Of a DNA stretch of 64,000 nucleotides, positions 34,988-49,257 are shown one piece after another. Under the pieces are notes generated by a model. The model saw only the letters and a program-made list of their open reading frames with translations, had not been told where the DNA came from and searched no databases. A program made the translations under genes and the position numbers. The stretch comes from Argopecten irradians (lineage: Eukaryota; Mollusca; Bivalvia; Pectinida; Pectinidae): positions 46,985,086-47,049,085 of the forward strand of contig NC_091135.1 in the NCBI RefSeq assembly GCF_041381155.1, read 5' to 3'. Within the stretch, counting starts at the first letter, position 1. Every line of letters begins with the position of its first letter.

Positions 34988-35682
34988 ACCTGCAACATTG
35001 GAATAAAAAGATCCAATCAGAACTGTTTATTTTGACGCTGGTAGAAGACTGTGATCCTATCTATCTAACATTGAATCTATAAACACAACTGGATAGCAGA
35101 TCTTTCGAACAAAAAAAAAATAAATGAAAAGAATTTTGGTTCGGTATCTCTAAAAAGTATAAATCAATAAGATTAATGACGATCTCATATACCTATCAGT
35201 ACAAACAAGACATGAAAACTATTTTTATAGTATAAATGTGGAGAGATAACTTTCACAATGATATCACAGAATACATATCCGATAAAAATGAAATATTCAA
35301 TAGCAGGCAGAAAATGTAAGGATTTTCAAAAGATACAAAGAATAATTAGAATGAATAAACTCTTTTTACAAATGATCACACCGTAAATAAAATTACCTGT
35401 GTACTTTCAGCAAAATTTTAAACAGTTCCTGTATCTGTGCTCAAAATTTCATCAATGTGGCAAATAATTAGAAGAACGTATCTTTGACCTGGCATCAAAC
35501 TACATTTTGGGTGAACAACATTATCTTAGGGGTGAAACAACCCCAACAAAGAACTTTAACATTACTTGTTGATATGGAAAGCAATAAATATCAAAATACT
35601 TATCAAAATGAGTATACAATATTCGTATAGCACATGCTTTTGAAAAAGACATAATAATGAAAAACACTAATTGGAACATTAA
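34988..35682. other. TLR upstream region
   Basis: Upstream of the TLR start on the minus strand, TTGCAG|GTATGTGCAGACAAATGG contains possible splice acceptors, so a non-coding 5' exon further up is possible. No clear TATA box or other promoter element can be assigned. Confidence 0.35.
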
Positions 35683-36680
35683 GGATGTACACCTCTGAGA
35701 AGTCAAAATTTTCTTGTATTAAACTTTTTTCTCATATATATTTTTGGAAAAAGGAGTTCATACCATAAAAGAAAATAGAAGAAAAAACATATGTCCGTGT
35801 GCTCGTTTTTGAGCTTTTGTCACTCAAAGACACCTAGTTGACAAAATATTGGATTTTATGGGAATTTTGCCGTTTTGACCATATAAGATAGAGATTAAAG
35901 CCATAATTTCCTAATGAGGTGTTTGACATGTATGAATGTTTGTAGAATTCATTTTCTAGTAGTCTTCTTTAAAAATATACCAGTTTTGATCAATTAGACT
36001 AATATATTTTCTCAGAATAACAACTTATGCTACCCCTACCCCTTAATTTTGTGCTACCAAATGCACCATTTTCAGCCATTTTTGCCAAATTTAACCCTTT
36101 ATAAAAAAAGTTCTGGTATTAAACTTTTGTTATTATTTTGCATATCAATAGGGAAACGGTTGTTCTTTCTAAATCAGGAAGAAAAATTGGGGGTCCGTGT
36201 GCTTACTTTTTTGCCCCATTTGAGTTTTTGTTATTTTTCATTATTTTAGTGCCCAAAAGTGCCCAAATTACCATTAAATGTAAAAATAAAGTCACAAAAG
36301 TGTATCGTTTCACATATTAATGCTCAATATTTTAATTACTACGAACCTAGTAACGATTTGCAACAAAAATTAGCTAAATACAGCTAAAAATGCCGGCGCA
36401 GTAATGATTTAAGTAAAAACAATTTCAGTAAAAAATGGTAAAACTGTGGCTCTACTTGAAGCAAAAAAAGACACAATTTCAAAATGGCCGCCAAATGGGC
36501 CATTTCTTAAAATCCCCGTATAAAAAAATCTACTAAAAATAGAAATGTAATTTTTTGACAAAATTTGCATCTGGCAACTTGCTACAGATACTGATAAATT
36601 ATATTTGAAAATCTCATAACTTCTTTGGTCTATGTTGAAACGAGACTTCAACAGGACCAAAACCTCAGAAGAATACATCC
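35683..36680. mobile_element. TTAA-flanked inverted-repeat element, 998 bp
   Basis: The left end is GGATGTACACCTCTGAGAAG and the right end, read on the other strand, is GGATGTATTCTTCTGAGGTT. Both are bordered by TTAA (35679-35682 and 36681-36684). TTAA target duplication is the hallmark of piggyBac-type transposition, so a non-autonomous piggyBac-like element is the best guess. The interior has no transposase frame. I recall similar ends as common in bivalve DNA. Confidence 0.7.
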
Positions 36681-36684
36681 TTAA

Positions 36685-39600
36685 AAGTAGTTTGCATTTT
36701 CGAACAAGAAGTTAAGAGGATATAGTGGATGCGAAAATGAAACTGTGGCGAAAAATTAATTTTAAGCATTGTATTATAACGTAATTAGATAGGATTGAAA
36801 TGTAAGACAATTAACCATGTGAAAGTTAGAATACATGAAGAATCGACTCTGAGAAAATTGTAAACTATGTATTGTTGTAAAACATATGAATTATCAATTA
36901 AAACCAAATGAACGTCAGGAGAAACAAGTAATATAATACTTTAGCAAGTAACTACATGATATGACGTATTATCCTATTTATTACCTTTTCATTAATAAAA
37001 AGAAATTAGAGATAGTGGTATATGCTAAGTGGCAAAAATGTGAATCATTTACAAGGGAAAATAATAGTTTCGCGTGACTGTAATTTTATTCCCGAGCATT
37101 GATTCTTATGTTAGCCTAAGTTGGTGCTGTTTGATTTTATTATCGTTTTATTGTCAGAAAGATTGAAAATTATAAATGTTCAATAAATTAAACAACTGAT
37201 AACAACTTACAAAGAAAATCAATATTGACATAATTTCTTTTTTAAAGTTGCAAGCATATCTTTAGATGTCCTCTAGTAACGAAAGAACTCGATTTTTTTT
37301 GTTGCGCACAAGAACACATATTTTATGTAACCAGTATTCCATGTATTGTTAATCACATCAAACGTAAATGGAATTTATTTGTCATGTCAACGTACAGAGG
37401 GGACTGAACACAAGTTGAAAACTCATCATACATCCTCTTCCATGCTGTCATTAAGTCCTTGTATCAAAACAGTGTCTGTAACTGTTAAACTAGTAGCCCA
37501 GTAATTCAAAGGGGACTACTTTAATCACATGCTTAGTGGTAAAATTTCATTTCTCATTTGCAGCAAAACCTGTCAATATCTCTATTAAAGTTGTATTTCT
37601 TGTAATTTTCACCATCACAAACTCTCATAAAACATGCAAATGTGTGAATATGGATGCTTAAATATGATGGTTCAGATCCATGAGCGGTAAATAGCGGTAA
37701 ATGTCGCATGAAATATCACACGTTTTAAAAGAAACGCTTACGGGTAATATCGGAAAACCGAGTTGCATCATAGATCAGAACCTCCCGAGCCGTATAAAGT
37801 GGTCAGATCGGAATACATCGGAACAGTTCGGGTATTTCCGAGCTATTTTAACGTGCACACGATAAAAATCAATATTTTAATTCAACTGTTTAATAACTAA
37901 GTTCGCAAGTATGTGAAGTTTAGATAACGTCGGCAAAAAAAAAAAGAAATTTTGTCACCTTAGCTTGAACAAATAAAATTATCTAAATTTAAAACTTGTC
38001 GCTAAAATTAGGCTAATCACCTTTTGAACAACTCACTGCATGGTTGTCTTCGACTCTGTCAAGTATCGGTAATTATTAAAATCCATCTGGTTGTGTTCAA
38101 ATTTTGTTTCACCTGCAGTTAATTAAACATGCCTCTGATTTTTTTTTAAGTTTGTACTTTGAGCAACAAAACACTTACCTGCTTATTGTTAATATCCGTA
38201 GCTGTTGCACGCCACAACAGTTGTCCTCACATCTCTATGTTTATTGCAGTGAAATATCCCTTTCTGGTCGTTATCAATGCCCGAGTCTGTAGAAGGACCA
38301 ACCTGTCTGTCTTCGCTGATAATGTCAAAACGAATTATTCAAAAGACTTCTTTATTAACTGATAAACTTCCGCGTATTTTAACGGAGTACGTCCAAACGT
38401 ATAAAGGTTTTAGCGTCTTATCTCTATATATCTAATGGACGATAACATGAAATACCACATGCTTTGAACGTTGTCAACAAATAATCTTGACATGTGTCAG
38501 TAAATTGTTTGGGCAGTGTACATTAAGGTTTGGAGATTGGCAGTGTCCTCTAACTTCAATGGAAAAAAAGGTTTTCATTTCCTCTTTCATAAAGGTATAT
38601 ATGATACATTTTATCCTTCGTGATCACCGGCATGCAAGTTCCTCATTATACATCTACTAAATATACCATCGATACATGTTTCTCATTATTCTCATGACAT
38701 CGGAAGTTTAATTGGACATTATAACAATATATATAGATGTAGATAAAGGTTAAGCATCGATAATTTTTTTGTTCTTTATATGCTTTCAAGTGTGATGAAA
38801 AGACCTATTGTTTTCGTTAAGTTTCATATTCTTTTTCTTATTATTCTTCTTCTTCTTCCTGTTTTTGTGAACGCTCTATCGGACAAACGATAAGACATAG
38901 GATACAAATTAATTCAGTATATTTAAGCCATGTATTTGAAGACCATGTATCTGATGGTGTTCCATGAACAAAATAAAGTAGGTAAAAAATCTAATATGGC
39001 CGCCATGACGTAAAACCTAAAACCACAAAAACTGCTATAACTCAATAAGTATGAAAGCTATTTCAAATCTGAAGGTATTTCATTGTAATGAATTGACATA
39101 TATTATTTTTTTACATTACATATTTTCACAAAATATGTCTTGTTAAAAAGCTCGCTAGAGGTCAAAGTTTACCAAATGTGACAATTTTTCATTATTTTTT
39201 ATTATTCAATTTTTTTTCACATTTTTTGCATCACATTGATGCAGTATATCACTATGAAGATTTTGATGTCTTCAAATTTAAAATTGGTCCACTAATTATT
39301 TTTTATGACGTAATTAATATTTAACTAAGAAATTTTGGCAAATATCGACAATTGTATTTTAAACATCTCCTCTGATTCCAGCAGTCAGATCAAGCCCAAA
39401 CTCACACAAGATCTTCCACTTATTACCGTGACCATTTAATAATTGGTCGATTCAAATTCAAAAATGGCTGCAATGAGGTCACTTCAGGTTTAACTTAGAC
39501 AGCCATAACTCGTTAACCACTATGCCAATTTCTTTCATTTTTTTATACGTTATGTAGAATAGCATACGGAGAAACTGTGTAATTGTACATTTTTCTCTAA

Positions 39601-42231
39601 AATGTCAACTTCCAATTAATCATTCAATCATAATCATAATGCAAATTTCCCGTTTTCGGTGAAAATCACGAATATATCTTCTTGTCAAGTTCTTCATGGT
39701 ATAGAGGCTTGATATTGTGAAGTATGCTTTGGTAGTTGACTATCAGTTTTGAAAAAATAAACCTTGACCTTCATCCAAGGTCACAGAGTGCTTGTGATTT
39801 TAGAGCTATGAAAATGATCAAGTGAAAATACAGCTCATTGAGACAGCTGTAGCTCGTGAAAAACAAAACCAATTTCTTTGATTTTCGGATATGTTATGTA
39901 GAAATGAAAGTAAAACATTTGAATTTACTACCACTTTTCTGTAAAACGTGAACTTTCGAAATGTCTACCGAGTTTGTTAATATGATTGACCTTCATATAT
40001 ATTCAAGGTCACAGGGGCCAAAACAACTGAAATCTTCAAATTACGTCTGCTGTTCTGCAAGGCATGAATACATAATATATACATGCATGATGCTGTAATA
40101 AATGGCTACCAAAATTGTAAATATGAAAGACATTGACTTTCATTCAAGGTCACTGTGGCTAACAATCTTAAAATCTTCAAATTACTTCTTGTAAAGTTCT
40201 GAAATGGCAAAGACCTGGAATTGGACGTGTAGGACGTTGAGACAAAGTGCTACCAAGTTTGTCAATGGTCAAAAGCTGTAAATACCAATATAGATACCTG
40301 TTAAATCGGTGATTATAAAGATGTTTGCAACGCAACCCATACAAATATCTATAAAAGGCATAGAAAATTAGTGAAAATGAATTCGATTAATTAAAAATAA
40401 CACAACGATTCTTAATCATCCTTTTTGCATTGAAATTTTTTCATAAAAAAATATATGTTTTTTTCTCTCGTTCGAATTCTTTGGCCGTTGTATTTTTTAC
40501 AAGCCTGTGTAAAAAGAGAATGGAACGCCAGACATGAAGCCTGTTGTTATTATTATAAAATAAAAAGACGAAAGATCGGCAGAATAATTTAGCCTTATAT
40601 ATTTCCTTATACTACATTTTTTGAACGTCACGCTTTGTTTTGTTTTGTTTTGTTTGTTTGGTTTTTTTTGGGTTTTTTTTTTTAACTTACAGATACCAAA
40701 ATGAAATTGAATTAATTGAATTAGAGAATAACAAAAACAATTATTAAAGATATTTTTAAAACAGAGCCTTATAAGATCGATAAATAAAGCTATTTTTAGA
40801 CTCAGTGGATATAAATATAGCCCCATTCTCATGACCTTTGTCTTGTATCCTAATTAGAATTATGATAATTAATACACTAGACTAAAGTCACAGATGTCTA
40901 AATGATATGTGATCATTGGTCTCGGACATACCCGGTTGTGTTATGGCCAAATATGGTACACCCAGATCTAAAGGTAAAGATGGGTTTTTACCTGAGATGA
41001 ATCACCTGAACATAATGAGAAGCAGTCATGCGTAAGAATACGTCACAAGCTAGACAATTTGAATGGATAGCTTTAAACAGCTGATTCACTCAAAGGTTGT
41101 GTGTCTGGGCTTAATTTCTACTGGACACCGGAATCGTGAGTATATTACAATGTATCACTAATTTCACAATTCTTACTCTAATTGTGGTTAAATCCGCCAA
41201 ATAATCTATATATTTACAATGGCGGACACTACATGTAAACAACGGTTAATATTGATTACATTCAGTATAAATGGCTTATACCATATAATTTACCACAACT
41301 TCCCTGTATCTAGGTGTAACAGTAATATTAGTCAACAGGTAAGTGTTTGTGTCATCGTTTTAAAATTTCCACTAAAATAGATAATTTTAAATACATTGTA
41401 CCATCTCAAAGCACTATATCATTGATTGTTTTCTACAAAATACATAATGTAGAAAGCACTACTAATTGAGATGTTGCTCACACACACGGGTAGCCGTGTA
41501 ACAAAGGGTCCCGGTAACTACACCTATGGGCTATATATATCCGTATTACCTGTACTAAGACGGGTACATGATATAACCTTAACACACATTTAACAATGAC
41601 CTGGGCTCACCAAGGACGCCATCAAGGAGAATGGCCATTATAGGACGTCCGCATTATCACAATGGGAGAAATCTGTAAGAGTTAAGTAGAATTTTCTTAC
41701 TCAAGAAAGCGAAATCTCTGCTCATGGTCAAAAGATTCCAAACATATATTTAAAAATTATCTTTTAATTATTTCCGTTATAATTCGAAAAAATTATGGAT
41801 AACAAACCAAAAATGAAGAAATACACAAAAAAAAAACGCATCGCATATGTGAATACTGGCAAATAATTAAAACATAGTTGAAGATTTACTGACATGTAAT
41901 ATAAAATGTTCAACTATAAAAGGAAGGGTAGGTACATTCATTAATAACTCCTGCTGTCATTTGATATCAAATATCGAGATGCAAATATACGTAAATAATT
42001 GCCCCAAACTCGACTCCTCCGAAAAGGCATGAAGATACGATATTGTCAAACTTAAGCAAACTTGATTCCTAAAAAGAAAAAAGAAACGAAAATTAATGAC
42101 ATTCAGTGTATTTCATGTGTTGATCTATATCTGATTGACTTTAATTATCATTTAACATTCTGTTTTTTTTACAATCAACACCGTTTTTATACATTATGAA
42201 GCTTAAAACATATTGCAGTTGCCCAGTAACC
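36685..42231. other. Gene-poor interval between TLR and SLC6 genes
   Basis: No convincing exon. A stretch at about 38990-40250 carries diverged modules recurring every ~340 bp: GACAGCCATAACTCGTTAAC near 39500 and GACAGCTGTAGCTCGTGAAA near 39841, each followed by CCAATTTCTTT and TATGTAGAA. This suggests an old dispersed repeat. A segment at about 37800-37880 resembles one at 61345-61420. Any non-coding first exon of the SLC6 gene would also lie here. Confidence 0.45.
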
Positions 42232-45200
42232 ATGTCGTCCCGACCCCACAGGGATAAAAACGCCCCCTCCAAAGAAGGAAGCCAGGTCTATGTCAATAAG
42301 GGCATGGACACACCAAGCGTCTATACCATTGACAGTTCACAACAGTATGGCAGTTCCCGGGACCTGGGCACCCCCGGGCGGAGGGGTTCCTTCTCGTCCG
42401 CCATGGAGTCCAGTTGGGACGGGTCAAAAATGTCCCTCCCTTCTCTCCCCCAGTCATCTGGTAAGCCAAGCGTGGCTGCCTCCACGGCCGAATTGCTGGA
42501 TGGAAGTGGTGGCTCGTCCCAGGGGGAAGGGACCGAGGAGAGAGAGACTTGGGATAATAAAGCACAGTATATCTTGGCCGTTGTAGGTTACGCTGTGGGA
42601 CTGGGAAATGTGTGGAGATTTCCTTATTTAGCACAGAAAAATGGTGGAGGTGAGTAGTAATGTATTACATTATTTAGTCTAAATTCTATCTGCTCTAATA
42701 TCGGCTTTTTATGTATTTTTTTCAAGAGTCGATATGAAACATGTATCCAGAATTCAATTCAAATAGATACATGTATGACTTATTTCAGAAAGGACTATAA
42801 CGAAAGAAGATAGAATAGCAAATAAATCTGACTTAAAATAAAATACAAATGCGTAATATCTGACAAACTTGTGTTTAGAATTTTATTACATAAATCGAAA
42901 TCCTACACTTTCGGAGTTTTGTTATCAATGATATATCTATTATCATCTTTTTCTTTCTATTGTTTGAATTTGGTATCATCTAAGCTCGTCATCATTAGGT
43001 TTGCACACGGTTTTAACATCTGTGACTTTACGTATAATGCATCATGTGTTTTAAAAATGTGCTCAAGGGTATTTTTTCAGTAAAGTTTTTAAAAACTCGC
43101 CATTTAATAAGTACGCACATAAATTATACAAACTATTTAACGTGATACGATATTTTGTTCTATATATAAATTGTTTCGTAACATTACACAGTGAAGTCGT
43201 TCACACGGTGAAAAGTTTATACGAAACTTCTTTATCATGTTAATGTAATTTTTTTGTTTCAATTTTGTGTACAAATAACAAAAGTTTTATTCCTTATCTC
43301 AATACACCAGGTATAACGTGAAATAGGGTTTTTCTATTGGAGTAATGAATACACACCTTTAATGATAAACATTTGATACAAGTGAAGAATACACTTAAAA
43401 GTAAAGCTGATATTTTACTAACGCGCCTGATAATGATGTAGACCTTGGGACACGAACCACCACCTATATTCATTGTGTGAGGTCATGATTCACCATTCAA
43501 TATAACAGAAGGTATATCATACAGCTTAAGGATATAAAATATTAATCTTCACATTTCACTCTTGACTGACTCAGATCAATAGAGCATGATACAATAGTAG
43601 GTATCATATACCATGAAATAGTTTGGGTTTTCCCTCAACACGTCACTGCTTCCGGATCACAACATATTCTAGCAATTCACAGAAATATTGGGGCCTACCG
43701 TTGAGATTAATATATTTTTTATAGTACTGTACGTTATATTCCTCTTTACCTACTGTTAAATGCTTTCCAATGAAAATATTTTCCCACACCTTCTAACATG
43801 CATTGATTAAAATAAACACTATCCGTTTTTGCTCTTGGTCGATATCCGCAATACATATCTAGGGTGATCTGGGTAAAGGCAAACACATTAACCACATAAA
43901 ACTTTTGACATAGATGTTAAACTGTGCATCTTCTAAACTTCTTTATGATAATTCTCATTTAGCTTACATGTTAATAACTAACACACACTTCAACTTCGCC
44001 GACAAGTTTTTGAGCATACTTTATGGGTGTGATCTATTTATAAACCAATACCACAATGTATGCGTCAATATAGTTTATCTAGCTTATCGCTATTAGGCAT
44101 TTCCTGATTGATTAGTTGAACTTCGTTGTTATAACGAATGCCTAGTTTTTGTTACGGTTGTTTTTCTATGTTTACGTCTATTACCATGTGTTTATAGCAA
44201 TACCAATACATTATGCATATATAAGTTCATTTGACATCTAAAATTTCCGGTTAATAGAAATATGTCTAATCTTTCAATAACATGCAAATATTTCAAAACA
44301 AAGTTTTAACAACAAACAATTGACACCAATTGAAAAAAAATATATTCTTCATTTCTAACGCCACAACAACATTTTTGACAAGTAAAGCAGTACATTTAAA
44401 AATATATACCTACTGCATTGTCCCTTTCTACACGTACCTCTGATTGTCTCCTAAGGAGCCTTCCTGATCCCCTACACCATCATGTTGGCGATTGAGGGTA
44501 TCCCCATATTCTACCTGGAGTTGGTTGTGGGGCAACGCTTGCGTAAAGGAGCCATAGGCGCGTGGAACCAGGTGTGTCCTTACCTGGGAGGGATTGGAAT
44601 CGCGAGCTGTTTCGTGTCTTTCTGGGTAGCTCTCTACTACAACACTATCATCGCCTGGTGTATCTACTACCTCGTACAGAGCTTCAGGGATCCGTTACCA
44701 TGGGCACAGTGTCCGACAGTCCCCGACCCTGTACATGGCAGTAAAGTGGTCACAGAGTGTGCGGTAGGTTATTCTAAAACCAAAGAAGAGGAAGATTAAA
44801 CTAATATAATGTCCCAAATATGTATATTAAACAAAGGTATATCAGTGAGTTCAATAATCACAATTCAGTCGCTGTAAACTTGTTCCATTAGTGGCAAAAG
44901 AAAGTATTCCATTCTGGCAAAAGCAATAAATTTTAAGAAACATCAAATATGGCAAACACCAGAGCCAAGAAATTAAGTAATTCGATTAAATAATTCTTTC
45001 AAACTTACATTTTCTTATGCAGATGAGCGATCCCCGGTCCTACTTTTGGTATCGCGAGGCGCTGAACATCTCGGAGTCCGTAGATGAGGGAGGCGATCTC
45101 AACTGGTGGATACTGGTTAGCCTGATGGTGTCTTGGCTCATCGTCTTTCTCTGTATGGTCAAAGGCATAGCATCGTCTGGGAAGGCAAGTAGTTGTTTGT

Positions 45201-48200
45201 CGTAACAGAAAGGCAGTCAATGATTTTATGCCCGTTTTTATCCACCGCGAAACGCGTTTGCGGGTCAGATTGTTTTGGGCTCCGTCCGAGATTCTTTTCC
45301 GGGCTATAACTCAAAAACCGTTCAACGCAGTTCCTTGAAATTTCTGTATACAACAGAAAAGAGCCCTAGTTGTGCCTTTTGTTATTTTGGACCTTCCATT
45401 TTGGGATTGTTTTCCGTTGCCGTGGAAACTTAGTCAAAAACATCAAATTACTGTTTCCTTTTGTTCCGGACTATAACTCCAAAACCGTTCACCGCAGCTC
45501 CAGGAAATTTTCTGAATATATCAGACAAGTGCCCTACTTGTGCCTTTTGCTGATGCGGATCTGCAATTTTTGAAATTTTTGCTGTTACAATGAAAACTCA
45601 GACAAAAATATCAAATTACTATTTCTTTTTATACCTGCTGTTATTTATCAGTTTTATAATACTCGCATAATTTTAAAGTTATACTTGAACTTTAACCTTG
45701 ATGTATTTGGGGTTTTATACCAACTGCGGGGCGCGGGAGATAATGTTACGCTTTGCGGCTCTTTCTTTAGCTTATGGTTGGGAAATTTCTCTACATGAGT
45801 CACTATCCTAACCGTGTAAAAAGATCTTACGAAGAAAACAGTCAGCGTCGATGCCAATGTGTATACAGACAACATTCCTAAACCAATTGAATGAATGTAA
45901 ATCACATAGTTAGATTTTAGCCATTAGGCCTAAATCACTGAAATATGTAAAATGTTCCTGTTTGTTGTTCGATGAATGTTTTTTTTTACCTTTCGTTTAA
46001 CCTTGGACAATTTTAGGTAGTGTACGTGACAGCCACATTCCCTTACCTCGTCTTGGTCATATTCTTCTTCCGTGGGGTGACGCTAGAAGGCTTCTATCAC
46101 GGACTTGAACATTTCTTTGTTCCTGACGTAAGTTACAAATGTCCTAACAACAAGTGTCCATGGTGTAACTAGATATCAACTTGTGATGATCAGTTCAACG
46201 TTTCATATCACCATATTCTCCAAAACGTATTTCCCCATAAATAGTGAGTAATTATATATCGTCGAACAGCGTCTCCGTGTATATTATGTTTGAAGTTAAT
46301 TTTAGTACAAAAATCCAAATAATCAAAGATTTGCAGCATCTACTTCGCCCCAAAATCTAATTCAAGTGGATGTCATTTAATTTCTATACAGTTCAAGCGT
46401 CTAGGTGATCCGCAGGTGTGGTTGGAGGCTGCCACCCAGATCTTTTTCTCTCTGGGGCTTGCATTCGGTGGCTTGATCGCCTTCTCTTCCTATATGCCCG
46501 TTCGGAACAACTGTTACAGGGACGCACTTCTCGTGTCCATCGTCAACTGCGGAACATCTGTATTCGCCGGCATTGTCATCTTCTCTATCCTAGGTAAGTA
46601 GCTAAGGGTGTCCTACCGGAAACAGTAACGACGGGTTCACTTCTATATATACTTAATTCTGAGTATCAGCCTGACAAAGGCTACCATGGTGAAAACCTGG
46701 CGGCCGTCTCTTAGACTATTAACAATGAGAACAGTGAGGATTCCTAGTGGTCCTGACATCACACAAGAAAAGACTTAGTCAGGCTTTAGAGCTGGTTCAT
46801 ATGAAAAGAGAGTTTGAATTTCCATCTCATCACTGAAAATGACAGTCTAACGTCGTATTTGATATACCATTTTTCTCAGTGATGTCACATGTATTCATTT
46901 CTTAGATGCTTTGGTAAGTTATACTGTATCAAAGACTTTTATTTGATCAGTTACATACCATAACAAAATCATATATATTTCTGATGTCAAATACCTACTT
47001 CAAAAACCGCCATTCACACATCTGATTACAGGGTTCAAAGCAACACGAGCTTATGATGGATGTTTAGATACCCGGAATACAGAACTACTCCAGCTCTTTA
47101 ATTCTACATCTGTGACCCCACCAGCAACGGGAACCATCATCAACGTCACAAGGTTTGACCCCAGTCTTCAGCTATGGACCAGTGAACTGAAAGCCATGCC
47201 GGAGATCACATCTTGTGACTTCAAGTCTGAAATAGAAAAGGTTCGACGTTTATTTGAACACCAATAAAGACATTTTTCCTTGACAAACCTCTAAATAAAA
47301 TGTATATATGGCCTATAAAAGAAATATTGTATCGTGCGTCTCACTTTCATTTTAGTCCGGATCTGGTACAGGGCTTGCCTTCATTGCGTTCACAGAGGCC
47401 GTGACGCAATTTCCGGCTGCACAGTTCTGGGCCGTACTGTTCTTCCTGATGCTGCTCACTCTTGGATTAGACAGCATGTTCGGAACGCTAGAGGGCGTGA
47501 TTACCTCCATAGTCGACATGAATCTGGTTACCAACCTACGAAAAGACTTCCTGGCTGGTATGTAATGAATTAAACCCTTCAAACATTTGTAATCTTTGAC
47601 ATCTACATCAGACTGGCGTCATGTATAATCAATTAAATTTATATTAATCGGAGATGGAGTGTAAGGTGTCGTCTTGAAAACACACTTCCTTATAAGCTAT
47701 GATATGCTATCATCATAGTAACACTACAATTACCTCTCCTGTTTCAGCGGTCATTTGTCTGGTATCCTTCATGCTGTCCTTCAGTTTCGCCAACCAATCG
47801 GGCCCCTACATATTTACCTTGTTTGACGAGTACAGTGGTAACATACCCCTTCTGGTCATTGCTCTGGCTGAAGTCATCGGTATTGCTTACATTTACGGAC
47901 TGAAACGGTGAGATACAAAGTCATACAGTTCATTTTCTATTGTATTATACTGCTTCGATTTAATAGACGATAACTCTAGATATTGAAGAACCAGAAAACC
48001 TATTGGTAGAAGTTGTATAAAAACATCCTCCTCGTAATTATGTAATGTGGTAAAACCACAGGTTTTCAGTTTTCATTTCCAGTTGCAGTTATAGACATGA
48101 GTTAGTAATTTGTCTATTGATTAGACATCTGCTCTCTAACATACATTCTAATATTGTTATAATTCTTCTCTACCTTTTTCTGTACCAAAACCATGCCTAA

Positions 48201-49189
48201 TTAAGATGTTTTCCCTTCCTACAGATTCGGAGACGATATCCAGCTGATGACGGGACAGAGACCAAACTGGTACTGGCTTGCCATGTGGAAGTATGTATCT
48301 CCCATCGCCATGTGTATAATACTTCTCGCCAGCGTCGTCAAGATGGCCGTCTCTGGCACCTCTTATGATGCCTGGTCAGCGTCCACTGTAAGTACTCTTT
48401 AAGTATTGTTGTCATGAACTAATACGCAACCTTTCCTACCACATACTCCTTTTATTTGTGATTAACTGCCCTGCAATTAGTTCGTTAGCATTTTACCCGA
48501 TAGCCACATTTATTGGTATTAACTTTTTCCTCTTAACTTTTTTCTTCCTAAAACGCATCTAAAGTTATGCTTTTGCTGTGAGATGAGCACTTGCCCCTAT
48601 GAGGAAGGCTTTGTGTTTTGGCTCCCGAGTAAGAGACACCATAGTCTACTAAAGTGCTTCTGTTAAAGGCTCGGTATAATTTGATTGGGCGAGACTGGTT
48701 CTGCCCACTATCAGTATAAGGTAACCGGGTGGGGTGAGTTGTTCGGTGTCCTCAACAGCATGCTTCTGTTCTTCAATTTTGTTTTGTTTTAAATTTTCAT
48801 AGTTTATTATGTATATGTAACTCGGAAGCTTGCCTTCATTATTATTAGGATGAAGGAATTCGATCAATTTTTACGTGTACGAAAATTTAAATTCCATGAG
48901 TTTATAAAACATGTACAGTTGATTTTAAGTATGATATTTGACCTTTCAGGCGGACACCATAAAACAGGACTGGCCAGGCTGGTGTAAGTTCCTGGCCGCC
49001 TTTTTAATATTGACCTCCTTATTGTGGATACCGATTGTGGGTGTATTGAAGTATTTCAACTTTGTCAAGTGGAAGCCCGAAGAACCCGCCGATTTTCCTG
49101 AGGACGATTTAATACAGGAGCGAAATATAAAGCCATACATCCCTACTAAATGGGAACGAAAACTGTTTTACTGGAGAGAGAAGCTATGA
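42232..49189 (+). CDS. SLC6 sodium-dependent amino acid transporter, SLC6A18/19/20 (B0AT)-like
   Basis: Ten exons: 42232-42649, 44456-44763, 45023-45184, 46017-46127, 46392-46593, 47032-47240, 47356-47557, 47748-47907, 48225-48387 and 48950-49189. They sum to 724 residues plus TGA. A ~108-residue Ser/Gly-rich cytoplasmic tail precedes TM1 ([17 protein letters not shown]), the SLC6 signature. The TM1 position that is Asp in monoamine carriers is Gly, as in amino acid carriers. TM6-TM7 keep Gln and Ser (TQIFFSLG) and Asn and Ser (VNCGTS), which bind chloride in relatives. Blocks such as [22 protein letters not shown] and TLEG match SLC6A18/19/20 best by eye; SLC6A15/17 is the alternative. Start ATG has AACC before it. 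An upstream in-frame ATG at 42196 is possible but follows a weaker context. Confidence 0.93.
45185..46016 (+). other. GC-AG intron of the SLC6 gene
   Basis: The exon ends ...SSGK and is followed by AAG|GCAAGT. The acceptor is TTTTAG at 46011-46016. Only this GC donor keeps the frame and the family alignment [14 protein letters not shown]. The sequence AG|GCAAGT is the strong consensus typical of real GC donors. Confidence 0.85.
45299..45635. repeat. Two diverged ~167-bp direct repeats inside SLC6 intron
   Basis: CCGGGCTATAACTCAAAAAC at 45299 recurs as CCGGACTATAACTCCAAAAC at 45466, each followed by a CCGTTCAMCGCAG motif and TTGTGCCTTTTG. Probably a fragment of a dispersed repeat with tandem organisation, perhaps extending back to ~45215. 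Confidence 0.65.
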
Positions 49190-49257
49190 TGACGGCTTTG
49201 TTATTTAGTATTAGAAAATTACAATACTCAAGAAATCCCGGTCTCAAAATTTTATTT

